A stretch of DNA of 64,000 nt from Arthrobacter pascens (GCF_017052465.1 NZ_JAFHKT010000112.1:1-64000); one strand, 5' to 3'; shown: positions 34,817-43,001, numbered from the stretch's first letter. The notes: generated from the sequence alone by a model not told the origin. Numbers and translations: made by a program.

Positions 34817-35698
34817 ATGGCCATTTACCTGGATCCGCCTCTTTGGCCTGCGCATGAAACGCACTTTTCCCACCTGATCTCCGACACCTCCCTGGAGGAG
34901 CTGCATGCCTTCGCCGCGGCGGCTGGGATACCCGAGCGTGCCTTTGACGGCGACCACTATGACGTCCCGGAACGCCGCTACACCTCGCTGGTGGCCGCCG
35001 GTGCCGTTCCTGTGGAAGCCCGGATCCTGGTCCGGAAACTCATTGCGAGCGGATTGCGGATTCCCGCCCGGGAACGGAACAAGTCGCTGAAAATCCCGCT
35101 GCTGAACCGCTGGAACACGGTGATGCCCGGCCACGATGCACTGTTCCTGGACCTCTTGGACCGCTGGAGCGAAAGCCACCGCAAGTACCACGGCTGCACC
35201 CACCTGCTGGCGGTGCTCGAGGCACTGGACCTGCTCACGGCACCCGCCGGCCCTCCGCGCACGGTGCTGCTCGCGGCCTGGTTCCACGACGCCGTCTACC
35301 GCGGTGTCGCCGGCCAGGATGAGGAAGAGTCGGCGCGGCTCGCCGAGCTCCGGCTCTCCGAAGCGGGGCTCCCCGCCAATGACGTCGATGAGGTGGCGCG
35401 TCTGGTCCTTCTCACCTCCGACCACCGGCCGGCACCCGGGGACGACGACGGCGCCCTCCTCTGCGACGCGGACCTTTCCGTCCTCGGCGGCGAACCTGAG
35501 CCGTACTCGCGGTATGTGGCCGCCGTCCGGAAGGACTACGCGCATATCGGGGACGCCGACTTCGCGGCCGGCAGGGCCGCCGTCGTCCGCCACCTGCTGG
35601 AACTCGATCCGCTGTTCAACACGGAACGTGGCCGCGAACTCTGGCTGGAAGCTGCCCGGCGGAATCTCACCGACGAGCTGCAGGCCTCGGGCCACTGA
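34817..35698 (+). CDS. DUF4031 plus HD-domain protein
   Basis: 293 residues. Residues 1-85 are DUF4031 (AIYLDPPLWPAHETHFSHLI, then DGDHYDVPERRYTSLVAAG). Residues 110-290 form an HD-type metal-dependent hydrolase region: YHGCTHLLAVL, AAWFHDAVYRG (HD pair), LLTSDHRP and CDADLSVLG. HD proteins of this kind are predicted phosphohydrolases, but the substrate is unknown. The start ATG 34817 lies 30 bp after the HprK-like gene. Confidence 0.85.
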   Translation: MAIYLDPPLWPAHETHFSHLISDTSLEELHAFAAAAGIPERAFDGDHYDVPERRYTSLVAAGAVPVEARILVRKLIASGLRIPARERNKSLKIPLLNRWNTVMPGHDALFLDLLDRWSESHRKYHGCTHLLAVLEALDLLTAPAGPPRTVLLAAWFHDAVYRGVAGQDEEESARLAELRLSEAGLPANDVDEVARLVLLTSDHRPAPGDDDGALLCDADLSVLGGEPEPYSRYVAAVRKDYAHIGDADFAAGRAAVVRHLLELDPLFNTERGRELWLEAARRNLTDELQASGH

Positions 35699-35722
35699 TC
35701 ACCGGCGGACACCGGCCCGGGG

Positions 35723-36124
35723 TCAGCGGTAGCTGGTCACGAAGGGCGCACCTGTAGGAACGATCTGCTTGCCCAGCGGCATGAGCGAGACCGGGATGAG
35801 CTTCAGGTTAGCGATGGCCAGCGGGATTCCAATGATGGTGAGGGCCATGGCGATGGCGGTGACCACATGCCCGACCGCGATCCAGATGCCTGCCACAAGG
35901 AGCCAGATCACGTTTCCCAGCAGCGCGAACACTCCGTTTCCTCCGGGCTTGTCCACCATCATGCGGCCGAACGGCCAGAGCGTGTACGAGGCGATCCGGA
36001 ACGACGCGATGCCCCAGGGAATGGTGACAATCAGGAGGCAGCAGATAACGCCGGCGAGGAAATAACCGATCGCCAGCCAAAGGCCACCGAAAACGAGCCA
36101 GATGATGTTCAGGAGTGTCTTCAT
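35723..36124 (-). CDS. YccF-family membrane protein
   Basis: 133 residues from ATG 36124. The longer frame to GTG 36145 adds seven unlikely residues. Two duplicated halves each carry a long hydrophobic hairpin: LLNIIWLVFGGLWLAIGYFL with TIPWGIASFRIASYTLWPFG, and LGNVIWLLVAGIWIAVGHVV with IGIPLAIANLKLIPVSLMPL. This duplication and the IGIPLA/TIPWG turns define YccF. The function is not established. It converges on the HD-domain gene with 24 bp between. Confidence 0.9.
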   Translation of the reverse strand: MKTLLNIIWLVFGGLWLAIGYFLAGVICCLLIVTIPWGIASFRIASYTLWPFGRMMVDKPGGNGVFALLGNVIWLLVAGIWIAVGHVVTAIAMALTIIGIPLAIANLKLIPVSLMPLGKQIVPTGAPFVTSYR

Positions 36125-36199
36125 CTGTCCATTCTGCTCTCCCACGTGCGGCGCGCGCCTCGGGGCATGCCCTGAGTTAACCCTGAACCATGCAGCGAG

Positions 36200-36796
36200 T
36201 CAGGCTTTCGCGGCCGTCACAAAGGCACGGATCTTCGCCAGGTCCTTGACGCCCCGGGACTGCTCGACGCCGGAGGAGACATCGACGCCCCAGGCCCCGG
36301 CGGCCCGTGCCGCTTCGGCGACGTTTGCGGCGTCGAGCCCTCCGGCGAGGATCCAGTCGCGTCCCTCGAGGCCCTTGGTGCGCATGGAGCCGTAGTCCCA
36401 GCTCTCCCCTGACCCGGGGACCGGCGCGTCAACGAGGAGTAGCTCTTCTCCCCAGTTCGCGAAGGTGTCCGGTGCGGCATCCATGGTGACGGCCCGGATG
36501 AGTTTCATGCCGGCGTCGTGCGCGGTTTTGACGTCTTCAGGAGTGCGGTCGCCGTGAAGCTGAATCCACTCCAGGCCTGCCGCACGGGCTATCGCCACGG
36601 CGTCCGTGGCCGGTTCATGGCGGAAAACACCGACGGCGGCCACGCCGTCCGGAACGTTGCTGAGCAGCTCGGTGACCTGTGCCGGGGAGACCACCCGGGG
36701 GCTGGCCGTCAGTACAAAGCCCACGGCGTCCGCTCCGGCGTCAACCGCCTCCTGGATCGATTCCGGCGTACTCAGCCCGCACACTTTGACGAACAT
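36200..36796 (-). CDS. trpF: Phosphoribosylanthranilate isomerase
   Basis: Tryptophan synthesis: Amadori rearrangement of phosphoribosylanthranilate to CdRP. A 198-residue (beta-alpha)8 barrel with FVKVCGLSTPES (catalytic Cys), IQLHGDRT, LLVDAP, WILAGGLDAANV and GVDVSSGVEQSRGVKD, all canonical. ATG 36796 has AGGAG 6 nt upstream. It stands alone, away from other trp genes, as is common in actinobacteria, many of which use PriA instead. A dedicated TrpF beside a possible PriA elsewhere would be worth noting. Confidence 0.93.
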   Translation of the reverse strand: MFVKVCGLSTPESIQEAVDAGADAVGFVLTASPRVVSPAQVTELLSNVPDGVAAVGVFRHEPATDAVAIARAAGLEWIQLHGDRTPEDVKTAHDAGMKLIRAVTMDAAPDTFANWGEELLLVDAPVPGSGESWDYGSMRTKGLEGRDWILAGGLDAANVAEAARAAGAWGVDVSSGVEQSRGVKDLAKIRAFVTAAKA

Positions 36797-36896
36797 TCAC
36801 GGCTCCTATGGTTGATGTGTCCCCAACGAACGTAGTCATACTGCGCTGACTTTACGCGGGCCGGATGGCGGGGGCAACGCAGTCCCTCAGGTGCCA

Positions 36897-36922
36897 GGCA
36901 GGTGACGCAGGCAGGTGACGCA
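36897..36922. repeat. Perfect 13-bp tandem duplication
   Basis: GGCAGGTGACGCA occurs twice head to tail, between the divergent trpF and hutD-like genes. It lies about 50 bp before the hutD-like start, so it could be a regulator site pair or simple slippage. Confidence 0.6.
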
Positions 36923-36970
36923 GGCGGGCGATTGCCGAAGGGTTGAGCGCCGCCCGGCTAGGCTGGGCGG

Positions 36971-37618
36971 ATGGAGATCATTCGCTTCGCAGACCTCAGA
37001 CCGCAGCCATGGCGCAACGGAGAGGGCGTGACCCGGGAGCTGGTGAGCCATCCGTTGGCCGCCTCGTCCCAGGACGGCGCCTGGGACTGGCGGGTCAGCA
37101 TCGCAGACATCACTAAGGCAGGCGACTTTTCGCCCTTTCCCGGCATGGAACGGGTACTGACGGTGGTCGAGGGCGAGCTGCTGCTCCTGAGCGTCGACGG
37201 CAGCGAGCATCCTCTGGAGAAGTACCGGCCGTTCCGCTTTTCCGGAGATGCGGCGTGCTCCGGCGTTTTGCCCACGGGCGACATCCGCGCCCTGAATGTC
37301 ATCACCCGGGCCGGGTACAAGGGGTACGCCTCGATCGTGGAGCTCTCCAAGAAGCGGGCGCACCCCCTGTTCGAAGGACAGCTGGGCATCCTGCTCCAGG
37401 GCGAGGCGACGGCCACGCCCGGCGCCGATGCGGAGGCATCGGGGGCATCCGCGGACGACGAGGGGGCGGATGTGCCTGCAGTCCCGAGCGACCCTGCGCC
37501 GCTCAGCCGTTACGACGCGGTGATCGGTGCCGGCTCCCGGGCGCCGGAAATCCTGGGCCGCGGGTTCCTTGCGGTGGTGTCCATCGACGCCGTCCCGACG
37601 GGACCCGGGGAAGGCTAG
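36971..37618 (+). CDS. HutD-family protein
   Basis: 215 residues. The N-terminal motif LRPQPWRNGEGVTRELVSHP and DWRVSIADITKAGDFSPFPG, then MERVLTVVEGELLLLSVDG, are the defining HutD/Ves pattern (a bicupin fold). HutD is linked to histidine use in some bacteria but no activity is firmly known. A loop of about 25 acidic residues (around 155-180) is an insertion. No hut genes are nearby. Confidence 0.88.
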   Translation: MEIIRFADLRPQPWRNGEGVTRELVSHPLAASSQDGAWDWRVSIADITKAGDFSPFPGMERVLTVVEGELLLLSVDGSEHPLEKYRPFRFSGDAACSGVLPTGDIRALNVITRAGYKGYASIVELSKKRAHPLFEGQLGILLQGEATATPGADAEASGASADDEGADVPAVPSDPAPLSRYDAVIGAGSRAPEILGRGFLAVVSIDAVPTGPGEG

Positions 37619-37686
37619 CCTCCGCTTCCTTAGCCGAGCATTGCCACACTGGTTTCCGCAGGAAGGACGGACCTAGACTCGGGGCC

Positions 37687-38217
37687 ATGACGAAATCAAA
37701 GTTCAACGATCTCCTCTCGCTCCAGATCGGCAACGAGTTCTCTGCCTCGCAGCAGTACATCGCGGTGGCCGTCTGGTTCGCCAACCAGGACCTCCCCCAG
37801 CTGGCAAAGTACTTCTACCGGCAGTCCGTGGAAGAACGCAACCACGCCATGATGATGGTCCAGTACATGCTGGACCGGGACCTTCCGGTCTCCATTCCCG
37901 GCGTCCCCAACGTCCGGAACGACTTCGCCTCCGTGACCGAGCCGCTGGCCCTCGCGCTGCAGCAGGAAAAGGAAGTCACGAGGAGCATCGAAAGCCTGTT
38001 CAGGGCCGCCCGGGCGGAGGACGATGCCCTGGGCGAGCAGTTCATGCTGTGGTTCCTCAAGGAGCAGGTCGAGGAAGTCGCCTCGATGAGCACGCTGCTC
38101 AATATCGCCGAGCGTGCAGAGAACCTCTTCGACATCGAGAACTTCGTCGCCCGGGAAACCATCGGGGACAGCGGCCATGACGCATCGGCACCGGAGGCCG
38201 CGGGCGGCACGCTCTAG
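37687..38217 (+). CDS. Ferritin-like iron storage protein
   Basis: 176 residues. The four-helix ferritin core has the ferroxidase ligands in GNEFSASQQYIAVAVWF (Glu), EERNHAMMM (Glu and His) and LGEQFMLWFLKEQVEEV (Glu, Gln). The rest matches bacterial non-haem ferritins. Length is normal apart from a short tail ending APEAAGGTL. That tail is shared with the second ferritin in this window (52744-53337). It stores iron as ferric mineral in a 24-mer. ATG 37687 is used. Confidence 0.93.
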   Translation: MTKSKFNDLLSLQIGNEFSASQQYIAVAVWFANQDLPQLAKYFYRQSVEERNHAMMMVQYMLDRDLPVSIPGVPNVRNDFASVTEPLALALQQEKEVTRSIESLFRAARAEDDALGEQFMLWFLKEQVEEVASMSTLLNIAERAENLFDIENFVARETIGDSGHDASAPEAAGGTL

Positions 38218-38324
38218 GAGACTGCTGAATCAGGGGACACCCCCGCCGGTGAGGTTAACCACCAACGGTGGCACCCGCCGTCGGGCGTTGCTAGGGTGAA
38301 AACCAAGGTCCCGTTGGCGGACCT

Positions 38325-38365
38325 CCGGACGACGGTTCAGTACCCGGCACGCGACAAGACTGGCC
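38325..38365 (+). promoter_or_regulatory. Guanidine-III riboswitch
   Basis: A 41-nt element starting CCGGACGA, with GTACCCGG in the middle and GACAAGAC near its 3' end. These are the conserved blocks of the guanidine-III (ykkC-III) aptamer, in the same order, and the length equals that of the crystallised Thermobifida fusca aptamer. The AAGGAG ribosome binding site of the SMR gene starts two bases after it, as expected for translational control by a pseudoknot. The downstream genes encode Gdx-type SMR subunits, a known target of this class. Confidence 0.93.
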
Positions 38366-38377
38366 AAAGGAGCTGTC

Positions 38378-38701
38378 ATGTCGTGGATCATCCTCATTCT
38401 CTCCGGTGCCCTCGAGGCGGTGTGGGCTGCCGCGCTGCACCGCGCCTCCCAGGCCACCGGCCGGCGCCGGATCGCTCCCGCCGCGCTTTTCCTGGCCTCC
38501 GTCGCGGCCAGCACGGGCGGCCTCGCCCTTGCCATGCAGTCCATCCCCACCGGCACCGCCTACGCAGTGTGGGTCGGCGTGGGCGTGGTGCTGACCTCCT
38601 GCTACGCCATTGTCGCCAAGGTTGAACGGCCGACGGCGGCGCGGCTGCTGCTGCTCGGCGGGATCGCCGCCTGCGTGGTTGGCCTGAAGGTGGTGGCGTG
38701 A
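38378..38701 (+). CDS. SMR-family guanidinium exporter subunit 1
   Basis: 107 residues and four helices. The essential membrane glutamate is Glu13 (LSGALEAVWAAALHRA), and the helix 3 motif is SIPTGTAYAVWVGVG. It belongs to the small multidrug resistance family. The riboswitch upstream points to the Gdx subtype, which exports guanidinium in exchange for protons. ATG 38378 has AAGGAG 5-7 nt upstream, directly after the riboswitch. The stop overlaps the second subunit (TGATG), so the two are made together and probably form a heterodimer. Confidence 0.93.
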   Translation: MSWIILILSGALEAVWAAALHRASQATGRRRIAPAALFLASVAASTGGLALAMQSIPTGTAYAVWVGVGVVLTSCYAIVAKVERPTAARLLLLGGIAACVVGLKVVA

Positions 38702-39105
38702 TGTCCTCGAACCTCGTGTCCCCGAACAAGATGACCTCCAGCAAGCGGCGGGCGGCCTGGCTCGTACTGCTGGCCTCTGCCGTCCTTGAGGCGGTGTGGG
38801 CCACGGCCTTAGGGCTGTCCGACGGCCTGACCCGGCAGGGGCCCTCACTGGTCTTTGTCATTACCGCAGTGCTGAGCATGTGGGGCCTCGGCGTGGCCGT
38901 GAAGCACATCCCACTCGGCACGGCGTACGCCGTCTGGGTGGGGATCGGCGCGGCGCTGACGGTCGGCTGGGCGATGGCCACCGGCGTCGAGCCCTTCAGC
39001 GTGCTCAAGGTGCTGTTCATTGCCGGGATCGTGGGCTGCGCGGCAGGTTTGAAGCTGCTCCCTGCCGGGACCGCCGGCCAGCCCCGGCGGACGCCACAGG
39101 GTTAG
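38701..39105 (+). CDS. SMR-family guanidinium exporter subunit 2
   Basis: 134 residues. After a 17-residue polar head come four helices, with Glu30 in ASAVLEAVWATALGLSDGLT, then HIPLGTAYAVWVGIGAALTV. The LGLSDGLTR stretch is close to that of characterised Gdx proteins, closer than in subunit 1. Paired SMR genes usually encode an antiparallel heterodimer. GTG 38698 is in frame but ATG 38701 is better placed. The tail after helix 4 is Pro/Arg-rich. Confidence 0.93.
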   Translation: MSSNLVSPNKMTSSKRRAAWLVLLASAVLEAVWATALGLSDGLTRQGPSLVFVITAVLSMWGLGVAVKHIPLGTAYAVWVGIGAALTVGWAMATGVEPFSVLKVLFIAGIVGCAAGLKLLPAGTAGQPRRTPQG

Positions 39106-39206
39106 CCTGCTTCTCCGCCTTGGCCCGGGTTGGCCCGGGCGGAATATGCCCGGCGCCGCCGGGGTTCTTGGCTGGGACCACTGTTCACGAGGAGACGGAG
39201 ATTGAG

Positions 39207-40211
39207 ATGACGGACAACTTGGCAGCATCGGTGCACCTGGGCGACGGGCTGCACGTCAGCCCCTTGGGATTCGGCGGCATGGCCCTCACCCCCGTGTACG
39301 GCGACGTGGTCCCTGCCGAGGCCCTTCAGACCCTGCACCACGCGGTGGACGCCGGAATGAGCTTCATCGACACCGCTGACATATACGGCGGCGGAAGCAA
39401 CGAGGAGCTGATCGCCCGCCTGCTCAAGGACCGCCGCGGGGAAGTCCAGCTCGCCACGAAATTCGCCCTGGTCGGCACTCCGTCCACCGGATACAGCGAC
39501 ATCCGCGGGGACGCAGCCTACGTGAAGGCAGCCGCAGACCGCAGCCTGCAGCGTCTGGGCACGGACGTCATCGAACTGTACTACATGCACCGCCGGGACG
39601 TCCGGGTGCCGATCTCCGAAACCGTGGGAGCCATGGCCGAACTGGTCCGCGAGGGCAAGGTCCGGCACCTCGGACTGTCGGAGGTGACCGCCGGAGAACT
39701 CCGCGAGGCCAGCAGCATCCATCCCATCGCGGCGGTACAAAGCGAGTGGTCGATCTGGAGCCGGGACGTGGAACGGAACGTGGTTCCGGCCGCGGCAGAG
39801 CTGGGCGTGGGCTTCGTGCCATATTCGCCGCTGGGCCGGGGCTTCCTCACGGGCACGGTCGACGCGGCGCAGCTCGGCGACGATGACTTCCGGCGCAGGA
39901 TCCCCCGTTTCGCGGAGGATGCAGCGGATGCGAACCAGGCGGTGGTGGCTGCCGTTCAACTCGTGGCCACCGTGCTGGAGGCAACGCCTGCCCAGGTGGC
40001 CCTCGCGTGGCTGCTCGCCCACGGCAAGCGGCTTGGACTGCCGGTCGTCCCGATTCCCGGCACCCGCAAAGCCCGCCGCATCGACGAAAATCTGGGCGCA
40101 CTGGCGTTGGACCTGACCCCGGCGCAGCTGGAGGCGCTGGACGCGGCCGCGGACGCCGTCGTCGGTTCCCGCTCTGCCGATCCGCAATGGGTGTCGCAGG
40201 GCCGCGAATAG
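39207..40211 (+). CDS. Aldo/keto reductase
   Basis: 334 residues from ATG 39207, with GGAG upstream. A (beta-alpha)8 barrel with Asp/Tyr in FIDTADIYGGGSNEELIARL, LATKFAL (catalytic Lys), ELYYMHRRD (His position), AAVQSEWSIWSRDVE and the NADPH-binding VVPIPGTRKARRIDENLGAL. It is close to the YajO/AKR13-type group of NADPH-dependent carbonyl reductases. The substrate is unknown. A strong hairpin lies 40 bp after the stop. Confidence 0.92.
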   Translation: MTDNLAASVHLGDGLHVSPLGFGGMALTPVYGDVVPAEALQTLHHAVDAGMSFIDTADIYGGGSNEELIARLLKDRRGEVQLATKFALVGTPSTGYSDIRGDAAYVKAAADRSLQRLGTDVIELYYMHRRDVRVPISETVGAMAELVREGKVRHLGLSEVTAGELREASSIHPIAAVQSEWSIWSRDVERNVVPAAAELGVGFVPYSPLGRGFLTGTVDAAQLGDDDFRRRIPRFAEDAADANQAVVAAVQLVATVLEATPAQVALAWLLAHGKRLGLPVVPIPGTRKARRIDENLGALALDLTPAQLEALDAAADAVVGSRSADPQWVSQGRE

Positions 40212-40251
40212 GCGGCCGGGCTGGCGCTCCGGTTGCCCCCGGACGCAGAAA

Positions 40252-40298
40252 CGCCGCCCCTCCGCATTCCGATAGTGGAATCCGCGGAGGGCGCGGCG
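40252..40298. terminator. Strong GC hairpin after the aldo/keto reductase gene
   Basis: CGCCGC, CCTCCGC and TTCC pair with GGAA, CGCGGAGG and GCGGCG around a 7-base loop, with small internal mismatches. It lies between two forward genes and should insulate them, although no U-run follows. Confidence 0.7.
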
Positions 40299-40327
40299 GC
40301 CCTGCGAGAGCATCAGCGCTCAATTTC

Positions 40328-40348
40328 GTAGCAACTTAGTAGCAACTT
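40328..40348. repeat. Direct repeat GTAGCAACTT x2 in a promoter region
   Basis: Two copies of GTAGCAACTT with an 11-bp period (40328-40337, 40339-40348), flanked by CGTAG on both sides. They lie 16-36 bp before the MBL-fold gene. One helical turn of spacing suits a tandem-binding regulator. Confidence 0.4.
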
Positions 40349-40363
40349 CGTAGACTGAGGCGC

Positions 40364-41014
40364 ATGGACACGCTCATTCATTCGCTTCGTGACATCACCA
40401 TCCGCCGCATTTCTGTCAGCGAGATGGACAACAACGTGTATTTGCTGACCGCGAAGGAGTCGGGCGCCCAGCTGCTGATCGATGCAGCGGATGACCTGCC
40501 CGCCATCCAGGGGCTGCTCGCGGACGCCGCGGAGGACACAGCGGCTACACCGAAGCTGGCGTTGATTGCCACCACACACCAGCACTGGGACCACGTCCGT
40601 GCGCTTCCGGCGCTGGTGGAGGCCACCGGCGCCCGGACGGCCGCCGGTAAGGACGACGCACCGGAGCTTCCCGTGCCGGTGGATGTGCTGCTGGACCACG
40701 GCGACGTCGGCAACTTCGACGGCTTCGACGTGACGGCAGTGCATCTGCGTGGGCACACGCCCGGCTCGGTGGCCCTGGTGTACCAGGATCCGGCGGGGCC
40801 CGCCCACATTTTCTCGGGCGATTCGCTGTTTCCGGGCGGCGTGGGCAACACCCAGAAGGATCCCGGGCGGTTCAACCAGCTCATTACCGACGTCAGCGAG
40901 CGGCTGTTCGATGTCTACCCGGATGACACCGTGGTACACCCGGGCCATGGCAAGCCCACCACCCTCGGCGCGGAGCGTTCGCACCTGGCGGAGTGGCGCG
41001 CCCGCGGCTGGTAA
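40364..41014 (+). CDS. Metallo-beta-lactamase-fold hydrolase
   Basis: 216 residues. The zinc site is complete: TTHQHWDHV (HxHxDH), LRGHTPGSVALVY, FSGDSLFPGG and VVHPGHGKPTTLG. This is the glyoxalase II-like branch that hydrolyses thioesters or related small substrates. It lacks the C-terminal lid of true glyoxalase II. It is a single gene between a hairpin and the second 62-bp palindrome. Confidence 0.9.
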   Translation: MDTLIHSLRDITIRRISVSEMDNNVYLLTAKESGAQLLIDAADDLPAIQGLLADAAEDTAATPKLALIATTHQHWDHVRALPALVEATGARTAAGKDDAPELPVPVDVLLDHGDVGNFDGFDVTAVHLRGHTPGSVALVYQDPAGPAHIFSGDSLFPGGVGNTQKDPGRFNQLITDVSERLFDVYPDDTVVHPGHGKPTTLGAERSHLAEWRARGW

Positions 41015-41027
41015 GGCCCTGAAACCT

Positions 41028-41089
41028 CATCGAGTGCTCCAGAACCGCCGTTATGAACCCTCTAAACGGCGGTTGCGGAGCACTCGATG
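41028..41089. terminator. 62-bp palindromic element, copy 2, between convergent genes
   Basis: Outer arms CATCGAGTGCTC and GAGCACTCGATG are identical to copy 1. The inner arms here are ACCGCCGTT and AACGGCGGTT, versus CCCTT/AAGGG in copy 1. It lies 13 bp after the MBL-fold stop and 16 bp before the helicase stop. The length is exactly that of copy 1 at 19436-19497. It probably acts as a bidirectional terminator. Confidence 0.85.
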
Positions 41090-41105
41090 GTGGTTTTAGC
41101 GAGGG

Positions 41106-43001
41106 TTAGCGGCCGCGGCGCTCGTTCGACGCCGGAGCCGAGGCGCGGCGGGGGCCGCTGCGTGCCGGACGGCCTTCGCCGGAACGGCCGTTGCCGCCGC
41201 CGGAGTAGGAACCGCCCGAGGTGCCGCCGGTGTTCGAGGACCAGACAGCCTTGTTGCCGCCGGTGCTGCCTCCCGTATTGCCGCCGGCGGAACGCTGGCC
41301 GCCGGTGTTGCCGCCGGTGCGGGCGCCGGCAGCGGCGCGCTGGCCCGTTGCCGGACGTCCGCCGCGCTGGCCGCCGGTCGCCGGGCGACCCGTGCCGCCA
41401 CGCGGAGCGTCGCTGCGGGTGATGCGGGACTCGGAACGTCCGTCCGAACCGCGGCCAGCCGACGGACGGCCACCGGCTGCAGGAACGTCGTTGCGGTGCG
41501 TGGACGCCGTGCCACGGCCACGTGCGTTGCGGCGTGCAGCTGCTGCCGCCTGGGCCCGGTCCTCGTTCTGCTCGATGACGCGGTCCGCGGCATTACGGGC
41601 TGCGGCCTGGCCCTCGTAGGCCACCGCGCGGCGCTCAGCGCGGGGCAGGTCGGTGCGGGGAGCCTCAGCCGAAACCCGTCCGCGTCCGCCGCGTCCGCCC
41701 CGGCCGCCCGTGGTGGGTGCAGCCTGGCGGCGTGCGCGCTTGCGCTCTGCATTGGCACCGGTGGAAGTGCCGCCGCCGTGCTGCGCAGCCTTTGCGGCGA
41801 GCAGTGCGGCGCGGGTGCGCGGATCGATCTTGTCGGCCATTTCGCCGACCAGTTCCGCAACCAGCGGGGAGTTGGCGGTGACGCGCTCGAAGTTGACCTC
41901 GACGCCGGCAGCCTTCATCAGCTTCTTGACGTCCGACTGCTGCTCAGGCAGGGTCAGCGTGACCACGGTTCCGTCCGAACCGGCACGTGCCGTACGGCCG
42001 GAGCGGTGCAGGTACGCCTTGTGCTCCGTGGGCGGGTCGACGTGGATGACGAGTTCGACGTCGTCCACGTGGACGCCGCGGGCGGCGACGTCGGTGGCCA
42101 CCAGGACGCGGACCTCGCCGGAGGAGAACTCTGCGAGGTTGCGGTCACGGGCGTTCTGCGAGAGGTTGCCGTGCAGATCGACGGCGGGGATCCCGGCGTC
42201 GGTCAGGGTCTTGGCCAGCTTGCGGGCATGGTGCTTGGTGCGCATGAAGAGCACACGGCGGCCGGCACCCGAGGCGAGCTCGACGATCAGCTGCTTCTTG
42301 ACGGTCTGGTCGTTGACTACCAGCACGTGGTGTTCCATGGTGGTCACCGCGGCCTGCGGATCGTCCACGGAGTGGGTCAGCGGGTTGGACAGGTAGCGCT
42401 GGACGATCTTGTCAACGCCGTTGTCCAGCGTGGCGGAGAACAGCAGGCGCTGGCCCTGGCTCGGGGTCATGTCCATGAGCTTCTTGACCACGGGCAGGAA
42501 GCCGAGATCGGCCATGTGGTCGGCCTCGTCCAGGACGGTGATCTCGACGGCTTCGAGGGTGAGGATGCGCTGGCGGATCAGGTCCTCCAGGCGGCCCGGG
42601 CAGGCGATGACGATGTCGACGCCGGAGCGCAGTGCCTTCTCTTGGCGGGCCTGGGAGATGCCGCCGTAGATCACGGTGGTGTTCAGACCCATGGCCTTGG
42701 CCATCGGCTCGATGGTGGCGTTGATCTGGGTGGCCAGCTCGCGGGTCGGAGCAAGGACCAGGCCCATCGGGCGGCCGGGCTTGCGGAAGTGCTTGGCTTC
42801 GCGCTCAGCGAGTCGCGCCACCAGCGGGATGGCGAAGGCGATGGTCTTGCCGGAGCCGGTGCGGCCGCGGCCCAGGACGTCGCGTCCGGCCAGGGTGTCG
42901 GGCAGGGTCTTGACCTGGATGGGGAACGGGGTCTCGATCCCCTGTGCTGTCAGCGTGTCGGCGAGGGCCTTGGGCGTGCCGAGGGTAGCGAAAGTAGTCA
43001 T
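41106..43001 (-). CDS. DEAD-box RNA helicase with Gly/Arg-rich tail
   Basis: 631 residues. The helicase core (1-380) has motif Q (PFPIQVKTLP), motif I GRGRTGSGKT, Ia LAPTRELATQ, II LDEADHMAD, III FSATLDN, V VATDVAARGVHVDDV and VI HRSGRTARAG. From about residue 410 the tail is basic and low complexity (GGRGGRGGRGRVSAEAP, then Gly/Thr/Asn repeats such as GGNTGGSTGGNK), typical of RNA-binding tails in actinobacterial RhlE/CsdA relatives. It acts on rRNA or mRNA structure. A structured leader ending in a U-tract lies upstream (43159-43243), suggesting attenuation. Confidence 0.95.
   Translation of the reverse strand: MTTFATLGTPKALADTLTAQGIETPFPIQVKTLPDTLAGRDVLGRGRTGSGKTIAFAIPLVARLAEREAKHFRKPGRPMGLVLAPTRELATQINATIEPMAKAMGLNTTVIYGGISQARQEKALRSGVDIVIACPGRLEDLIRQRILTLEAVEITVLDEADHMADLGFLPVVKKLMDMTPSQGQRLLFSATLDNGVDKIVQRYLSNPLTHSVDDPQAAVTTMEHHVLVVNDQTVKKQLIVELASGAGRRVLFMRTKHHARKLAKTLTDAGIPAVDLHGNLSQNARDRNLAEFSSGEVRVLVATDVAARGVHVDDVELVIHVDPPTEHKAYLHRSGRTARAGSDGTVVTLTLPEQQSDVKKLMKAAGVEVNFERVTANSPLVAELVGEMADKIDPRTRAALLAAKAAQHGGGTSTGANAERKRARRQAAPTTGGRGGRGGRGRVSAEAPRTDLPRAERRAVAYEGQAAARNAADRVIEQNEDRAQAAAAARRNARGRGTASTHRNDVPAAGGRPSAGRGSDGRSESRITRSDAPRGGTGRPATGGQRGGRPATGQRAAAGARTGGNTGGQRSAGGNTGGSTGGNKAVWSSNTGGTSGGSYSGGGNGRSGEGRPARSGPRRASAPASNERRGR

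Noticed and set aside
34550..35695. 381-residue minus-strand open frame across the HprK-like and DUF4031-HD genes
   Set aside because: Antisense shadow. The plus-strand reading has clear DUF4031 and HD motifs.
38244..38290. Hairpin CCA-ACGG-TGG resembling a mini-ykkC (guanidine-II) arm
   Set aside because: Only one weak 3-bp arm with no second ACGR hairpin at the right spacing. The guanidine-III element downstream explains the regulation.
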